Source: CAVWDI01 sp963793095 (lineage in GTDB: Bacteria > Chloroflexota > Anaerolineae > Anaerolineales > UBA4823). From it: DNA of 64,000 bases. Below the pieces are notes generated by a model that saw only the letters and a program-made list of their open reading frames with translations, was not told where the DNA came from and did no database searches. The stretch lies in the NCBI GenBank assembly GCA_963793095.1, contig CAWBYY010000011.1, positions 372,001 to 436,000 on the forward strand, read 5' to 3'. The translations under genes and the position numbers were made by a program. Positions within the stretch are counted from its first letter, which is position 1. Each line of letters opens with the position of its first letter. This document shows, one piece after another, positions 55,975-64,000 of this stretch.

Positions 55975-57897
55975 ATGAACAATATCAAATTCATCAAACG
56001 GGAGACACATACTCCTTCTTCCTCTGCGCATAAGCTGGTTGATGGTTCAAGGGTGGCGGTCATTGGCGGCGGACCAGCAGGCTCCTTCTTCAGTTATTTC
56101 CTTCTGGGTATGGCGGAACGGGCTGGCATCAAGTTACACGTGGATATTTTTGAGCCCAGAGATTTTGATCTTCCGGCTCCGCGTGGGTGCAATATGTGTG
56201 GTGGGGTGATCTATGAATCTCTGGTTCAGAGTCTTGCTGTCGAAGGGATTAACCTAACCACATCGGTTGTTCAGCGTGGAATCGAATTCAACATGCTCCA
56301 TCTGGACATCGGCAGTGTGCGTATTCAAGCCTCACGCCACGAAAAAAGGATCGCAACTGTCTACCGTGGCTCTGGTCCGCGTGATCTAAGGAAAAGCACA
56401 ATCGGTAGTTTCGACGGTTATCTCATGAAATCAGCGATTGCCAGAGGCGCCCATCACATCCGCGAACGGGTGGAAGATGTTCGATGGTTCATGGATACCG
56501 AAAGAACCGATCCTGGAAGCAAACTGATGCAGATCAAAAGCCAGGGAGGTGATTTTCAGACTTACGAATTACTGGCAGTGGCATCCGGTGTAAATACCGC
56601 TGTTCTGAAGCTCTTCCATGACCTTGGTTTCGGTTACCAACCTCCTAAAACGACGAAATTGTTCGTCCGCGAGTATAAATTGGGCCAGGAGGTAGTTACA
56701 ACACATGTGGGACCCGTATTCCACGCTTTTTTGCTGGATATCCCCGGCTTAGATTACGGTGCCATTATCCCTAAAGGTGACTATGTAACCGTTTGCCTGC
56801 TCAGCAGTCATGGAGACCTCGAGGCAGAGGCGATGGAGACCTTCTTGAATGATCCCACCGTAAAGCAGGTTCTGCCTCCCGATTTTTCATCAGCACAATT
56901 TACCTGCCATTGTGGACCACGTATCAACGTTGTAGGGTGCGCACAACCTTTTGGCGATCGGATCGTGTTTATTGGCGACAGCGGAGTAAGTCGTCTTTAC
57001 AAGGATGGGATTGGGGCGGCTTACCGGGCGGCGAAGATAGCCGCAAGTACGGCTGTTTTTCAAGGGGTGTCTGCGCAGGACTTCAAGAGGCACTACCTGC
57101 CTTTTTGTCGAAAATTAAATTTTGATAATCAGATCGGAAAACTGCTCTTCCGAATTATCAGCCAGATTCAAACGATGCCATTTGCCCGGCGCGCCGTTCT
57201 GCGCATGGTTTCCAGCGAACAGCGTGGCGAGGCGAATGCCAAACAAGGGATGAGCGCCCTGATGTGGGATATGCTCACCGGCGGAGCGCCTTATCAGGAG
57301 GTGCTGATGCGCGCCCTTCATCCTGCCTTCTGGACGCGCTTCCTTTTGAACATTGCGGTTTCTCTCTTTTCGACGAGAGCAAATCAAGAAGGTGCAGATA
57401 CAAGCATGCTTTCTCTGCCGATGGATGCAAGTAATTCACAAAGAACGGAGGGAGATATCATGAATCTTGGAGCTTTGGGAAAAGTTTACCAAGACGGTGA
57501 AACCATCATTCGCAAGGGAGAGATCGGTGACTGCATGTACGTTATCCAGGATGGTTGTGTGGAAGCCATAACAGAAATCGACAACCAGGAAGTTCGTTTG
57601 GCAATTCTCGGCAAAGACGAATTCTTCGGCGAGATGGCCATCTTCGATCATGAGGTCCGTTCCGCCACTGTACGGGCGTTAGGACCGGCTCGAATTCTTA
57701 CAGTTGATCACAAGAATTTCCTGCGACGCATCCATGAAGATCCTTCCCTCGCCTACCGAATGATGGAGGTAATGTCTAGCCGCTTGCGCAATATGAACAG
57801 TGAAGTGACACTTGAGAAACCAAGCATGAAGGAAAAAGAAGAAACAAATATTGACAATGAAAAAGATGAGCCAGTCAAGAATGATAATCGCTTTTGA
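55975..57897 (+). CDS. FAD-dependent oxidoreductase fused to a cyclic-nucleotide-binding domain
   Basis: A 640-residue fusion. Residues about 25-470 form a flavoprotein of the geranylgeranyl-reductase-like group: GSRVAVIGGGPAGSFFSYFLL (25-45), APRGCNMCGGVIYESLV with two Cys, and CAQPFGDRIVFIGDSGVSRLYKDGIGAAYRAAKIAA (FAD second motif). Residues about 497-605 are a CNB domain: DGETIIRKGEIGDCMYVIQDG and cassette FGEMAIFDHEVRSATVRA, with Glu553 and Arg562 as in cAMP binders. The tail is highly charged. An activity switched by a cyclic nucleotide is inferred. GAGCAGAAA precedes the ATG. The next gene encodes an adenylate cyclase. Confidence 0.85.
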   Translation: MNNIKFIKRETHTPSSSAHKLVDGSRVAVIGGGPAGSFFSYFLLGMAERAGIKLHVDIFEPRDFDLPAPRGCNMCGGVIYESLVQSLAVEGINLTTSVVQRGIEFNMLHLDIGSVRIQASRHEKRIATVYRGSGPRDLRKSTIGSFDGYLMKSAIARGAHHIRERVEDVRWFMDTERTDPGSKLMQIKSQGGDFQTYELLAVASGVNTAVLKLFHDLGFGYQPPKTTKLFVREYKLGQEVVTTHVGPVFHAFLLDIPGLDYGAIIPKGDYVTVCLLSSHGDLEAEAMETFLNDPTVKQVLPPDFSSAQFTCHCGPRINVVGCAQPFGDRIVFIGDSGVSRLYKDGIGAAYRAAKIAASTAVFQGVSAQDFKRHYLPFCRKLNFDNQIGKLLFRIISQIQTMPFARRAVLRMVSSEQRGEANAKQGMSALMWDMLTGGAPYQEVLMRALHPAFWTRFLLNIAVSLFSTRANQEGADTSMLSLPMDASNSQRTEGDIMNLGALGKVYQDGETIIRKGEIGDCMYVIQDGCVEAITEIDNQEVRLAILGKDEFFGEMAIFDHEVRSATVRALGPARILTVDHKNFLRRIHEDPSLAYRMMEVMSSRLRNMNSEVTLEKPSMKEKEETNIDNEKDEPVKNDNRF

Positions 57898-58074
57898 CGG
57901 GCGAGTCATTGAAGCATTCACGCAAGGCCAGGTCGCGAGATGGCAACAAACTATGCCGGGTTAACGGGTGTGGCGCTGGAAGTAGGAGAGTTAGCCCAGA
58001 CGTTAGATTATGCAGCCCTGAACTGCTTATGGATCGTATTGGCAGTGTAGTTTAGGTGCCCTGAGGAGCAGAAT

Positions 58075-61000
58075 GTGGAGGAATCAGTGACTGAGCCCAA
58101 ATATTCTGAGAAGTACATACAACTTAAGCAAGCTATTGCTGCTCTCGAGGTTCAACGAGGGACTCTAGGCGATGCAGTTGTTGACCCGGCGATCGCCGCC
58201 CTGCGCAGACAACTGGCAGAACTGGTTGAAGAACCAGCTCCACAAACCCGCAAACAAGTAACGGTGCTGTTCGCCGATGTATGCGGTTTCACGACCATGT
58301 CCGAGAGCATGGACGCCGAGGAGGTCAGCGACATGATGAATGCGCTCTGGGAGCGGTTGGATGCCGCCATCCTCGAGAACGGTGGCGTGATCGACAAGCA
58401 CCTGGGCGATGGTGTCATGGCATTGTGGGGGGTAAAAATGGCTCGTGAGGACGACCCTGAACGTGCCATCCTCGCTGCACTGGCAATGCAAGAAGCTGTG
58501 GGAAATTTCGATCTGACACTCCATATCGGGATCCATACTGGACCGGTATTGCTCGGTGAAGCAGGTACAAAAGGTGAATACTCCGCAATCGGTGATGCCG
58601 TCAACCTGGCAAGCCGCCTGGAGGACGAAGCACCAACCGGTGGGATGCTGATCTCGCATGATACTTACCGTCATGTACGGGAACTCTTTGAGGTAATACC
58701 ACAAGAACCAATCCAGGTGAAAGGCAAAGCTAGGCCGTTGCAGACCTACCTGGTGCAGCAAGCCAAGCCGCGTGCCTTCCGCAGGGAGGTACGCGGCGTG
58801 GAAGGGGTTGAGACGCATATGGTGGGGCGCGACGCGGAGCTATTGACCTTGCAGAACATTTTCCGGGATGTCATGGAGGATGGCGAGACGCGCATTGTAA
58901 CCATTGTGGGGGATGTTGGGGTGGGCAAGTCTCGCCTGCTGTACGAATTCGAGAAATGGATAGGATGCCTGCCGGATGAAATAAATCTTTTCAAAGGTTG
59001 GGCCACGCCTGGGATGCAGGTGACCTCCTATGGCGCCATCCGGCGCATGTTTGCCCACCGTTTCAAGATCCAGGAGAGCGATAGCGCGGCGGCGGTAAGG
59101 GATAAGTTCCGCGCCGGGGTGGCCATAGCTCTTGAGCCAGATCAGGCTGACCTGGCCAGCCAATTGATCGGTTTCGATCTACCTGCCAGCCCGGCTTTGC
59201 AGAGAGCTTTGGCAAGCGAGTCCTTCAGGAAACGGGCGCTGACTAGCTTGATCGACTATTTCCGGGTAGTGGCCTGCGAGCCAACAACAATCTTTCTGGA
59301 GGATATTCATTGGGCGGACGATAGCTCCCTCGATCTGGTTGATAAACTGGCAGAAGTTCTTTGCGAAGCGCGCCTGTTGGTGGTCTGCCTGGCGCGGCCC
59401 TTTCTCTTCGAGGGGCGTCCACATTGGGGTGAAGGTCGAGAGGCTCACTCCTGCCTGGAACTCAAAGCGCTCTCCCGGCGAGAGAGCCGGGCGCTGGTAG
59501 CTGAGATCCTGCAGAAGGCAGATGAAATCCCGGCGGAGTTGCGCGACCTGGTGGTGGAGGGGGCAGAGGGCAATCCTTTCTACGTGGAAGAATTGATCAA
59601 GATGCTGATCGACGATGGCGTGATCCGGAGTGGGGAAAAGCGCTGGCAGCTCAAGTTGGAACGGTTGGCTGATGTGCATGTGCCGCCGACGCTGACCGGG
59701 GTGTTGCAGGCGCGCCTGGACAGCCTGCCAGCAGAAGAGAGGACACTCTTGCAGCGCGCTTCGGTGGTCGGACGGTTGTTCTGGGATATGGCCGTGGCCG
59801 AGTTGGCAAAGGATGAGAATGAAGGTTTTGATAAAGACAAGCTCGGTCAGCTATTGGATGCTGCTCGTACGCACGAGCTGGTCTTCCGGCGGGAGCATTC
59901 TACTATTGCGGGGACGGAGGAGTACACTTTTAAGCATGCTCTGCTGCGGGATGTGACATACGAGACTGTGCTCTTGAAGCAGCGCAGGGTTTATCACCGA
60001 CAGGTGGCGGCCTGGCTGGAAGCCAGCGCTGGGGAGCGGTTGGGAGAGTACTTCGGGCTGATTGCCGCTCATTACGAGATGGCCAATCAAACCGAGAAGG
60101 CGATCGCCTTTCTGGCCCAGGCAGGGGAGCGAGCTGCAAAGCTATCCGCCTTTGATGAAGCGGTAAAACATTTTTCCCGAGGGCTTGAGTTGCTCAAAAG
60201 ATTGCCAGACGGCCCAGAACAAACGGGGCAAGAACTCCAGCTACAGCTTCCTCTGTCTGTGACGCTGATGAATCTCAAGGGCTTTGCCGACCCGGAAGTA
60301 GGGCAAGCCTTTGACCACGTCCACGCGTTGTGCGATCAGATTGGTGAGACGCCGCAGATTTTTGTCGCATTATTCGGGTTGGGAACTTATTACTGTGCAA
60401 CGGCAGACTATCAAGCTGCGGTCGAGATGGCTGAGCACATCCTGCGCATCGCCCCACAAGCGCCAGATCCTAGCATCCTGTTATTGATCGGTCATACCGG
60501 ACAAACCGCAAATTTGAGTTTTTTGGGCGAGTCGGAGCAAGCATTGACCCATGCGAGGCAATTCCTGGATATCTACAATCCCCAGAAGCACGATTCACTG
60601 GTCTATTTGCTGGGGCAAGACCTCAAGTCCAATACCAAGTCTTGGGCAACCTTCGATCTGTGGCTGCGCGGCTACCCCGATCAGGCCAGGGAGATGTCGC
60701 GCGAAACACTCGCCATTGCTCGCGAACTGGCTTACCCTAGCTCGCTCTTTTTTGCCTACATTTTCGCATGCATACTTTGTCAATTCTCCCGCGACAAGCA
60801 GGCCCTCCAGGAACTGGCAGAGGAATGCCTGGCGTTCTCGTTAGAGTATGGGGCGCAGATGTGGATTGGATACGCGAGGATCCTCCGGGGATGGTCACAG
60901 GTTGAGCAGGGACAAAGCATGGAAGGGTTAGCAGAAATACAACAAGGTCTGGTAGTTTTTCGAGCAACGGGCTCAATTGCTTTCCTGTCCTATTTTCTCG

Positions 61001-61395
61001 CTATGATGGCCGAGGCGCTTGGCAAAGCAGGGCAACTTGAAGAAGGATTAGCCATGCTGGAGGAAAGCCTTTCTTGTGTGGAAAAGACAGGCGAACGCTT
61101 CTACGAAGCGGAGATTCACCGCCTTAAAGGGGAGTTGCTGCTGGCGCAGGGCGCAGACAAGGATGAAGTGGAAAAACATTACAAACAAGCGATCGAGGTT
61201 GCCCGCCAATTGGAGTCCAAGTCCTTGGAACTACGAGCGGTTTTGAGTTTGAGCCGCTTGTGGCAGAAACAGGGAAAGCGAGAGGATGCGGCGCAAATGC
61301 TCGCGAAGATCTATGGTTGGTTCACGGAAGGATTCGATACGGCAGACTTGCAGGAGGCCAAGACGCTGCTGGAGGAGCTAGCAAATTTGTATTGA
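58075..61395 (+). CDS. Class III adenylate cyclase - AAA/NTPase - TPR regulator
   Basis: A 1106-residue protein with a GTG start (CTGAGGAGCAGAAT upstream). A short coiled coil (17-52) leads to a class III cyclase domain (60-230). Its catalytic residues are all visible: metal Asp68 (LFADVCGF) and Asp112 (KHLGDG), adenine-selecting Lys108 and Asp174 (AIGDAVN), Asn177 and Arg181. ATP is therefore the likely substrate and cAMP the product. An AAA_16-like NTPase follows (GDVGVGKS 279-286; TIFLEDIHWADD near 404), then TPR-like repeats from about 650 to the end. It is encoded 180 bp after the CNB flavoprotein, which may be its local receiver. Confidence 0.9.
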   Translation: MEESVTEPKYSEKYIQLKQAIAALEVQRGTLGDAVVDPAIAALRRQLAELVEEPAPQTRKQVTVLFADVCGFTTMSESMDAEEVSDMMNALWERLDAAILENGGVIDKHLGDGVMALWGVKMAREDDPERAILAALAMQEAVGNFDLTLHIGIHTGPVLLGEAGTKGEYSAIGDAVNLASRLEDEAPTGGMLISHDTYRHVRELFEVIPQEPIQVKGKARPLQTYLVQQAKPRAFRREVRGVEGVETHMVGRDAELLTLQNIFRDVMEDGETRIVTIVGDVGVGKSRLLYEFEKWIGCLPDEINLFKGWATPGMQVTSYGAIRRMFAHRFKIQESDSAAAVRDKFRAGVAIALEPDQADLASQLIGFDLPASPALQRALASESFRKRALTSLIDYFRVVACEPTTIFLEDIHWADDSSLDLVDKLAEVLCEARLLVVCLARPFLFEGRPHWGEGREAHSCLELKALSRRESRALVAEILQKADEIPAELRDLVVEGAEGNPFYVEELIKMLIDDGVIRSGEKRWQLKLERLADVHVPPTLTGVLQARLDSLPAEERTLLQRASVVGRLFWDMAVAELAKDENEGFDKDKLGQLLDAARTHELVFRREHSTIAGTEEYTFKHALLRDVTYETVLLKQRRVYHRQVAAWLEASAGERLGEYFGLIAAHYEMANQTEKAIAFLAQAGERAAKLSAFDEAVKHFSRGLELLKRLPDGPEQTGQELQLQLPLSVTLMNLKGFADPEVGQAFDHVHALCDQIGETPQIFVALFGLGTYYCATADYQAAVEMAEHILRIAPQAPDPSILLLIGHTGQTANLSFLGESEQALTHARQFLDIYNPQKHDSLVYLLGQDLKSNTKSWATFDLWLRGYPDQAREMSRETLAIARELAYPSSLFFAYIFACILCQFSRDKQALQELAEECLAFSLEYGAQMWIGYARILRGWSQVEQGQSMEGLAEIQQGLVVFRATGSIAFLSYFLAMMAEALGKAGQLEEGLAMLEESLSCVEKTGERFYEAEIHRLKGELLLAQGADKDEVEKHYKQAIEVARQLESKSLELRAVLSLSRLWQKQGKREDAAQMLAKIYGWFTEGFDTADLQEAKTLLEELANLY

Positions 61396-61744
61396 ACACT
61401 GAATCTGCGAGTAAATAATTACAAAGAAACTGTATTCGAGGACGATCTGCCGGTTTCGGAATTCGGCTAGACGTTTCATTCCACATCCCTGAATAATGCT
61501 CGCAGATCCTGTACAACCGTTCTCTATCCCCCCGTTATCCAAAAACCGGTTCGATCTCTCACGACAGATCGCATAATACTTGCCCGTTTTGATTGGCGAT
61601 AAGCCTGGAGAAATTTTAACCGGTTATCATTTTACCCACCAGAACTCGAATCAGCAATCTCAGCCCATTTTTCCAGGAGGCCGCAGAGTTAATCCACGGC
61701 TATGTTATCCCCTGTATATTCCCTAAAAAACACCTGTCCACCTC
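61396..61744. other. Intergenic region, no gene recognised
   Basis: About 350 bp after the cyclase stop with no gene, RNA or clear terminator recognised. It leads into the promoter region of the HdrA-like gene. Confidence 0.5.
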
Positions 61745-61761
61745 GATATATGACATATATC
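61745..61761. promoter_or_regulatory. 17-bp palindromic operator-like site
   Basis: GATATATG-A-CATATATC is a perfect palindrome around one central base. It ends 3 bp before the -35 box of the promoter at 61765, a typical position for a dimeric activator or repressor. The regulator is not identified; ArsR- or CRP/FNR-type proteins bind sites of this general shape. Confidence 0.6.
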
Positions 61762-61764
61762 ACG

Positions 61765-61793
61765 TTGACATCACTATCTCATTCAGCTAAAAT
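61765..61793 (+). promoter_or_regulatory. Sigma-70-type promoter upstream of the HdrA-like gene
   Basis: TTGACA (61765-61770), exactly 17 bp, TAAAAT (61788-61793). The expected start near 61800 leaves a leader of about 255 nt before the HdrA-like start codon. Confidence 0.75.
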
Positions 61794-61988
61794 ATGACAA
61801 ACATTAGTATATTTATATTATTACTGGTAGCCAATTTAAATAAATACAAAATTGAGGGCCAACCAGTAGTTAAATCAGCCGCCAGGCTAATATATTTTTT
61901 ACCCGGTGGCTTGTGATTTACTTCACAACTAAACCTGCCTCACTCCTGCCGGTTCAGAAGGCCCGATCTTCACTAATCTTGATGCTGA

Positions 61989-62017
61989 CCGCCCTTCCTG
62001 TTCTGCTGGGAGGGCGG
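61989..62017 (+). other. Stem-loop in the leader of the HdrA-like gene
   Basis: CCGCCCTTCC and GGGAGGGCGG form a 10-bp stem with one mismatch and a nine-base loop, about 40 nt before the start codon. There is no U-run, so it is not a simple terminator; it may influence translation or transcript stability. Confidence 0.45.
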
Positions 62018-62055
62018 CTTGGGTTGTAAAACAATAATACACTGGAGCGACATTG

Positions 62056-64000
62056 ATGCAGGCTGTACCAATAGTAACGCATAACAACGGCGGGTTCAGC
62101 CAAACTGAACCATCCGCAGCCATGGTCATCGGGGCGGGTATTGCCGGGATGCGGGCCGCCCTTGACCTGGCAGATGCTGGTTTGAAAGTCTATCTTGTTG
62201 AGCTGACACCCTGTCTGGGAGGACGGGTAGCCCAGCTCGGTTATATGTTCCCCCAGCACGATTGTGTTTTATGCAGGGGTACGCCAGACCATGGATACGG
62301 CTGCACCCGGCCTTCCATCTCCCCGGCTTATATCCATCACAACAAACACCCCAATATCGAGATCCTGACCAATACCCGCGTGACGGATGTCGGCGGCCAG
62401 GCAGGCGATTTTACCGTTTCCCTTCGGCAGGAACCGCGCTACATCAATCCACGCTTATGTATCAACTGCGGTTACTGCGCGGAAGTATGCCCGGTCGAGC
62501 TGCCCGACAGCTACCAGCACGGCATCACCACCCGTAAAGCCGCCCATAAAGTGGCAGCCCGGGCTGAACCCGACACCTACGTGATCGACCGCGGCCCTTA
62601 CTGCGATGACTGCCGCAGGTGCCTGGAGGTATGCCCCACAAATGCTATCGACCTGGAAGACCAGCCGAGACTGCTGACGGTGGATGTCGGCGCGATCATC
62701 CTTGCGCTTGGTTTTAAGGTTTTCGATCCCACCGGAATAGGAGAACTCGGGTACGGGCGCTATCCGAACGTGCTGAGCGCGATGCAGTACGAACGCTACG
62801 CCAGCCGCTCCGGGCCAACCGAAGGCATTCTGCAGCGCCCATCGGATGACAAGCGGCCAAAATCCATCGCCTGGCTGCAGTGTATTGGATCGCGCGACCA
62901 GAACAATGAATACTGTTCTTCGATATGCTGCATGTACGCCACCAAGGAGGCCATCCTGGCTAAGCAGCGCCTGGGTGAAGATATCGCCTGCCGGGTATTC
63001 ATCATGGATGAGCGCGCCTTCAACAAAGAGTACAGCACCTACTTTGACAACGCCCGCGACAAACACCACATCGAATACACCCGCTGCCGCGTCTCCGGCA
63101 TCCAGGAAGATCCCCAAACAAATGACCTCATCCTGCATTTCGCCGATCCAAACGGCAGGCCTCAAAAAGAGACTTTTGAAATGGTCGTGCTGGCAACCGG
63201 CCTGCAGCCTCCTGACAACGCGGCACAGATCGCCCGGATGTTAAATATCGAATTAAATGAATACGGTTTCTGCGAAACGGACAAATTCCACCCACTGCAG
63301 ACCACCCGCCCGGGGGTATTTGTCTGCGGCGCATTCTCCTCCCCGAAAGAAATCGTGGAAACAATCATCGACGCCAGCGGAGCGGCAGCCGAGGTGATGC
63401 GGCTCCTGAATGACCGCCTGCACACCTACCCGATCACCCACGAACTGCCCTTCCTGTCGCAGAATAACCTGCCGCCCGAGCGGGATGTCAGCGCTGAAGA
63501 AGCGCGGGTGGGCGTGTTTGTGTGCACCTGCAGCGGCACCCTTGGAGTTAATCGCGAACACGGTGGGCTGCTGGATTTGAGAGAATTAGCCAGCCGGGCC
63601 CAGGACTGGCCGGGTGTGGTTAAAAGTTCCATCCTTGAGACCGCCTGCTTCCCAGAAGATCTTCGGGAGATTAAAGACCAGATTCTGGACAAAAACCTGA
63701 ACAGGGTTGTGATCGCGGCCTGCAGCAACCGCACCCACGATTCGCTCTTCCAGCGTACAGTTCGCCAGGCGGGACTGAATCCATACCTGGTTGAACTGGT
63801 TAACCTGCGCGAGCAGTGCGGAATGGTTCACAAAACACAACCCGAAATGGCAAACCGCAAAGCCCAGGAACTTGTGCGAATTGCAGTCGGGCGGGTATCT
63901 AAAGCCAGACCGGTCTACAAAGATAAACACCGCTGCCGCCCCAGCGCCCTGGTAATTGGAGGCGGTGCGGCTGGCCTGACAGCCGCGCTGGCTATCGGCG
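62056..64000 (+). CDS. HdrA-like FAD / iron-sulfur oxidoreductase, double-module (3' partial)
   Basis: The first 648 residues of an HdrA-type protein that runs off the edge. FAD motif GAGIAGMRAALDLADAG (26-42) and LTPCLGGRVAQLG are followed by two 4Fe-4S clusters of C-x2-C-x2-C-x3-C type (Cys135/138/141/145 and 183/186/189/193). SIAWLQCIGSRDQNNEYCSSICCMYATKEA is the HdrA signature block. From about residue 477 a second HdrA-type N-terminal domain starts (RVGVFVCTCSGTLGVN ... RVVIAACSNRTHDSLF ... LREQCGMVH) and leads into a second FAD motif, ALVIGGGAAGLTAALAIG, at the edge. It should act in electron bifurcation or heterodisulfide-type electron transfer. GGAG lies upstream of the ATG. Confidence 0.88.
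   Translation, partial: MQAVPIVTHNNGGFSQTEPSAAMVIGAGIAGMRAALDLADAGLKVYLVELTPCLGGRVAQLGYMFPQHDCVLCRGTPDHGYGCTRPSISPAYIHHNKHPNIEILTNTRVTDVGGQAGDFTVSLRQEPRYINPRLCINCGYCAEVCPVELPDSYQHGITTRKAAHKVAARAEPDTYVIDRGPYCDDCRRCLEVCPTNAIDLEDQPRLLTVDVGAIILALGFKVFDPTGIGELGYGRYPNVLSAMQYERYASRSGPTEGILQRPSDDKRPKSIAWLQCIGSRDQNNEYCSSICCMYATKEAILAKQRLGEDIACRVFIMDERAFNKEYSTYFDNARDKHHIEYTRCRVSGIQEDPQTNDLILHFADPNGRPQKETFEMVVLATGLQPPDNAAQIARMLNIELNEYGFCETDKFHPLQTTRPGVFVCGAFSSPKEIVETIIDASGAAAEVMRLLNDRLHTYPITHELPFLSQNNLPPERDVSAEEARVGVFVCTCSGTLGVNREHGGLLDLRELASRAQDWPGVVKSSILETACFPEDLREIKDQILDKNLNRVVIAACSNRTHDSLFQRTVRQAGLNPYLVELVNLREQCGMVHKTQPEMANRKAQELVRIAVGRVSKARPVYKDKHRCRPSALVIGGGAAGLTAALAIG

Noticed and set aside
1..64000. 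CRISPR arrays, tRNA and rRNA genes
   Set aside because: No regularly spaced direct repeats and no cloverleaf or rRNA sequence were noticed on reading. A dedicated tRNA search was not possible.

Overview
This window looks like chromosomal DNA from an uncultured or little-studied bacterium, most likely a Chloroflexota member of the Anaerolineae type. That is inferred from gene style, not from a marker gene. The hints are many stand-alone membrane and methyltransferase genes, LuxR/NTPase/TPR and cyclase/NTPase/TPR signalling giants, secreted proteins ending in a short 'FPLI' tail, an HdrA-type flavin/iron-sulfur protein and a PPi-type phosphofructokinase signature. No rRNA, tRNA or CRISPR array was seen.

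Layout. 0-9 kb: small membrane proteins, a YgjP-type metalloprotease, an ACT protein, a HEAT-repeat protein, a LuxR-HTH/NTPase/TPR regulator, a frame-broken tryptophanase-like gene and an FAD amine-oxidase-like protein. 9-15 kb: an insertion-sequence graveyard (two IS21 istA relics, an IS1380 relic, an IS256 relic) around a DUF1295 membrane protein and pfp. 15-30 kb: housekeeping and accessory genes (secreted protein, universal stress protein, ARPP-1 protein, methyltransferases, saccharopine-dehydrogenase-like protein, Rieske-like protein, alpha/beta hydrolase, radical SAM protein, two ICMT-like enzymes, TrmB regulator, VIT1/CCC1 transporter). 30-37 kb, minus strand: a discoidin lipoprotein, an MFS transporter, a CWH43-like membrane protein with an EEP phosphatase domain, and two related secreted proteins, the second visibly AT-rich. 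37.8-45 kb: ftsH, a CDF transporter, yjbQ, an EamA transporter, a YcaQ-like gene and a DHFR-like gene, nearly all broken by one-base indels. 45.3-50.6 kb: a partner-switching signalling operon (RsbW-like kinase, RsbV-like STAS protein, PAS-PP2C phosphatase, MinD-like ATPase, HD-CNB-HAMP protein). 50.6-54 kb: ADP-ribosylglycohydrolase, a methyltransferase relic, a DUF1801 protein and a nearly complete IS1380 element. 54-61.4 kb: amidohydrolase, small protein, a flavoprotein fused to a cyclic-nucleotide-binding domain, and a class III adenylate cyclase/NTPase/TPR protein. 61.4-64 kb: a strong promoter with an adjacent palindrome, then an HdrA-like gene running off the end.

The most interesting theme is signalling. 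Within about 12 kb there is one probable cAMP producer (58.1-61.4 kb) and two proteins with canonical-looking cyclic-nucleotide-binding cassettes: an HD-domain protein in the partner-switching operon and a flavoprotein. This is a candidate local second-messenger circuit. A second theme is technical: about 20 single-base indels break otherwise well-conserved genes, including the normally essential ftsH, and they are densest at 40-44 kb. Residual sequence errors are therefore likely, and 'pseudogenes' here should be treated with caution.
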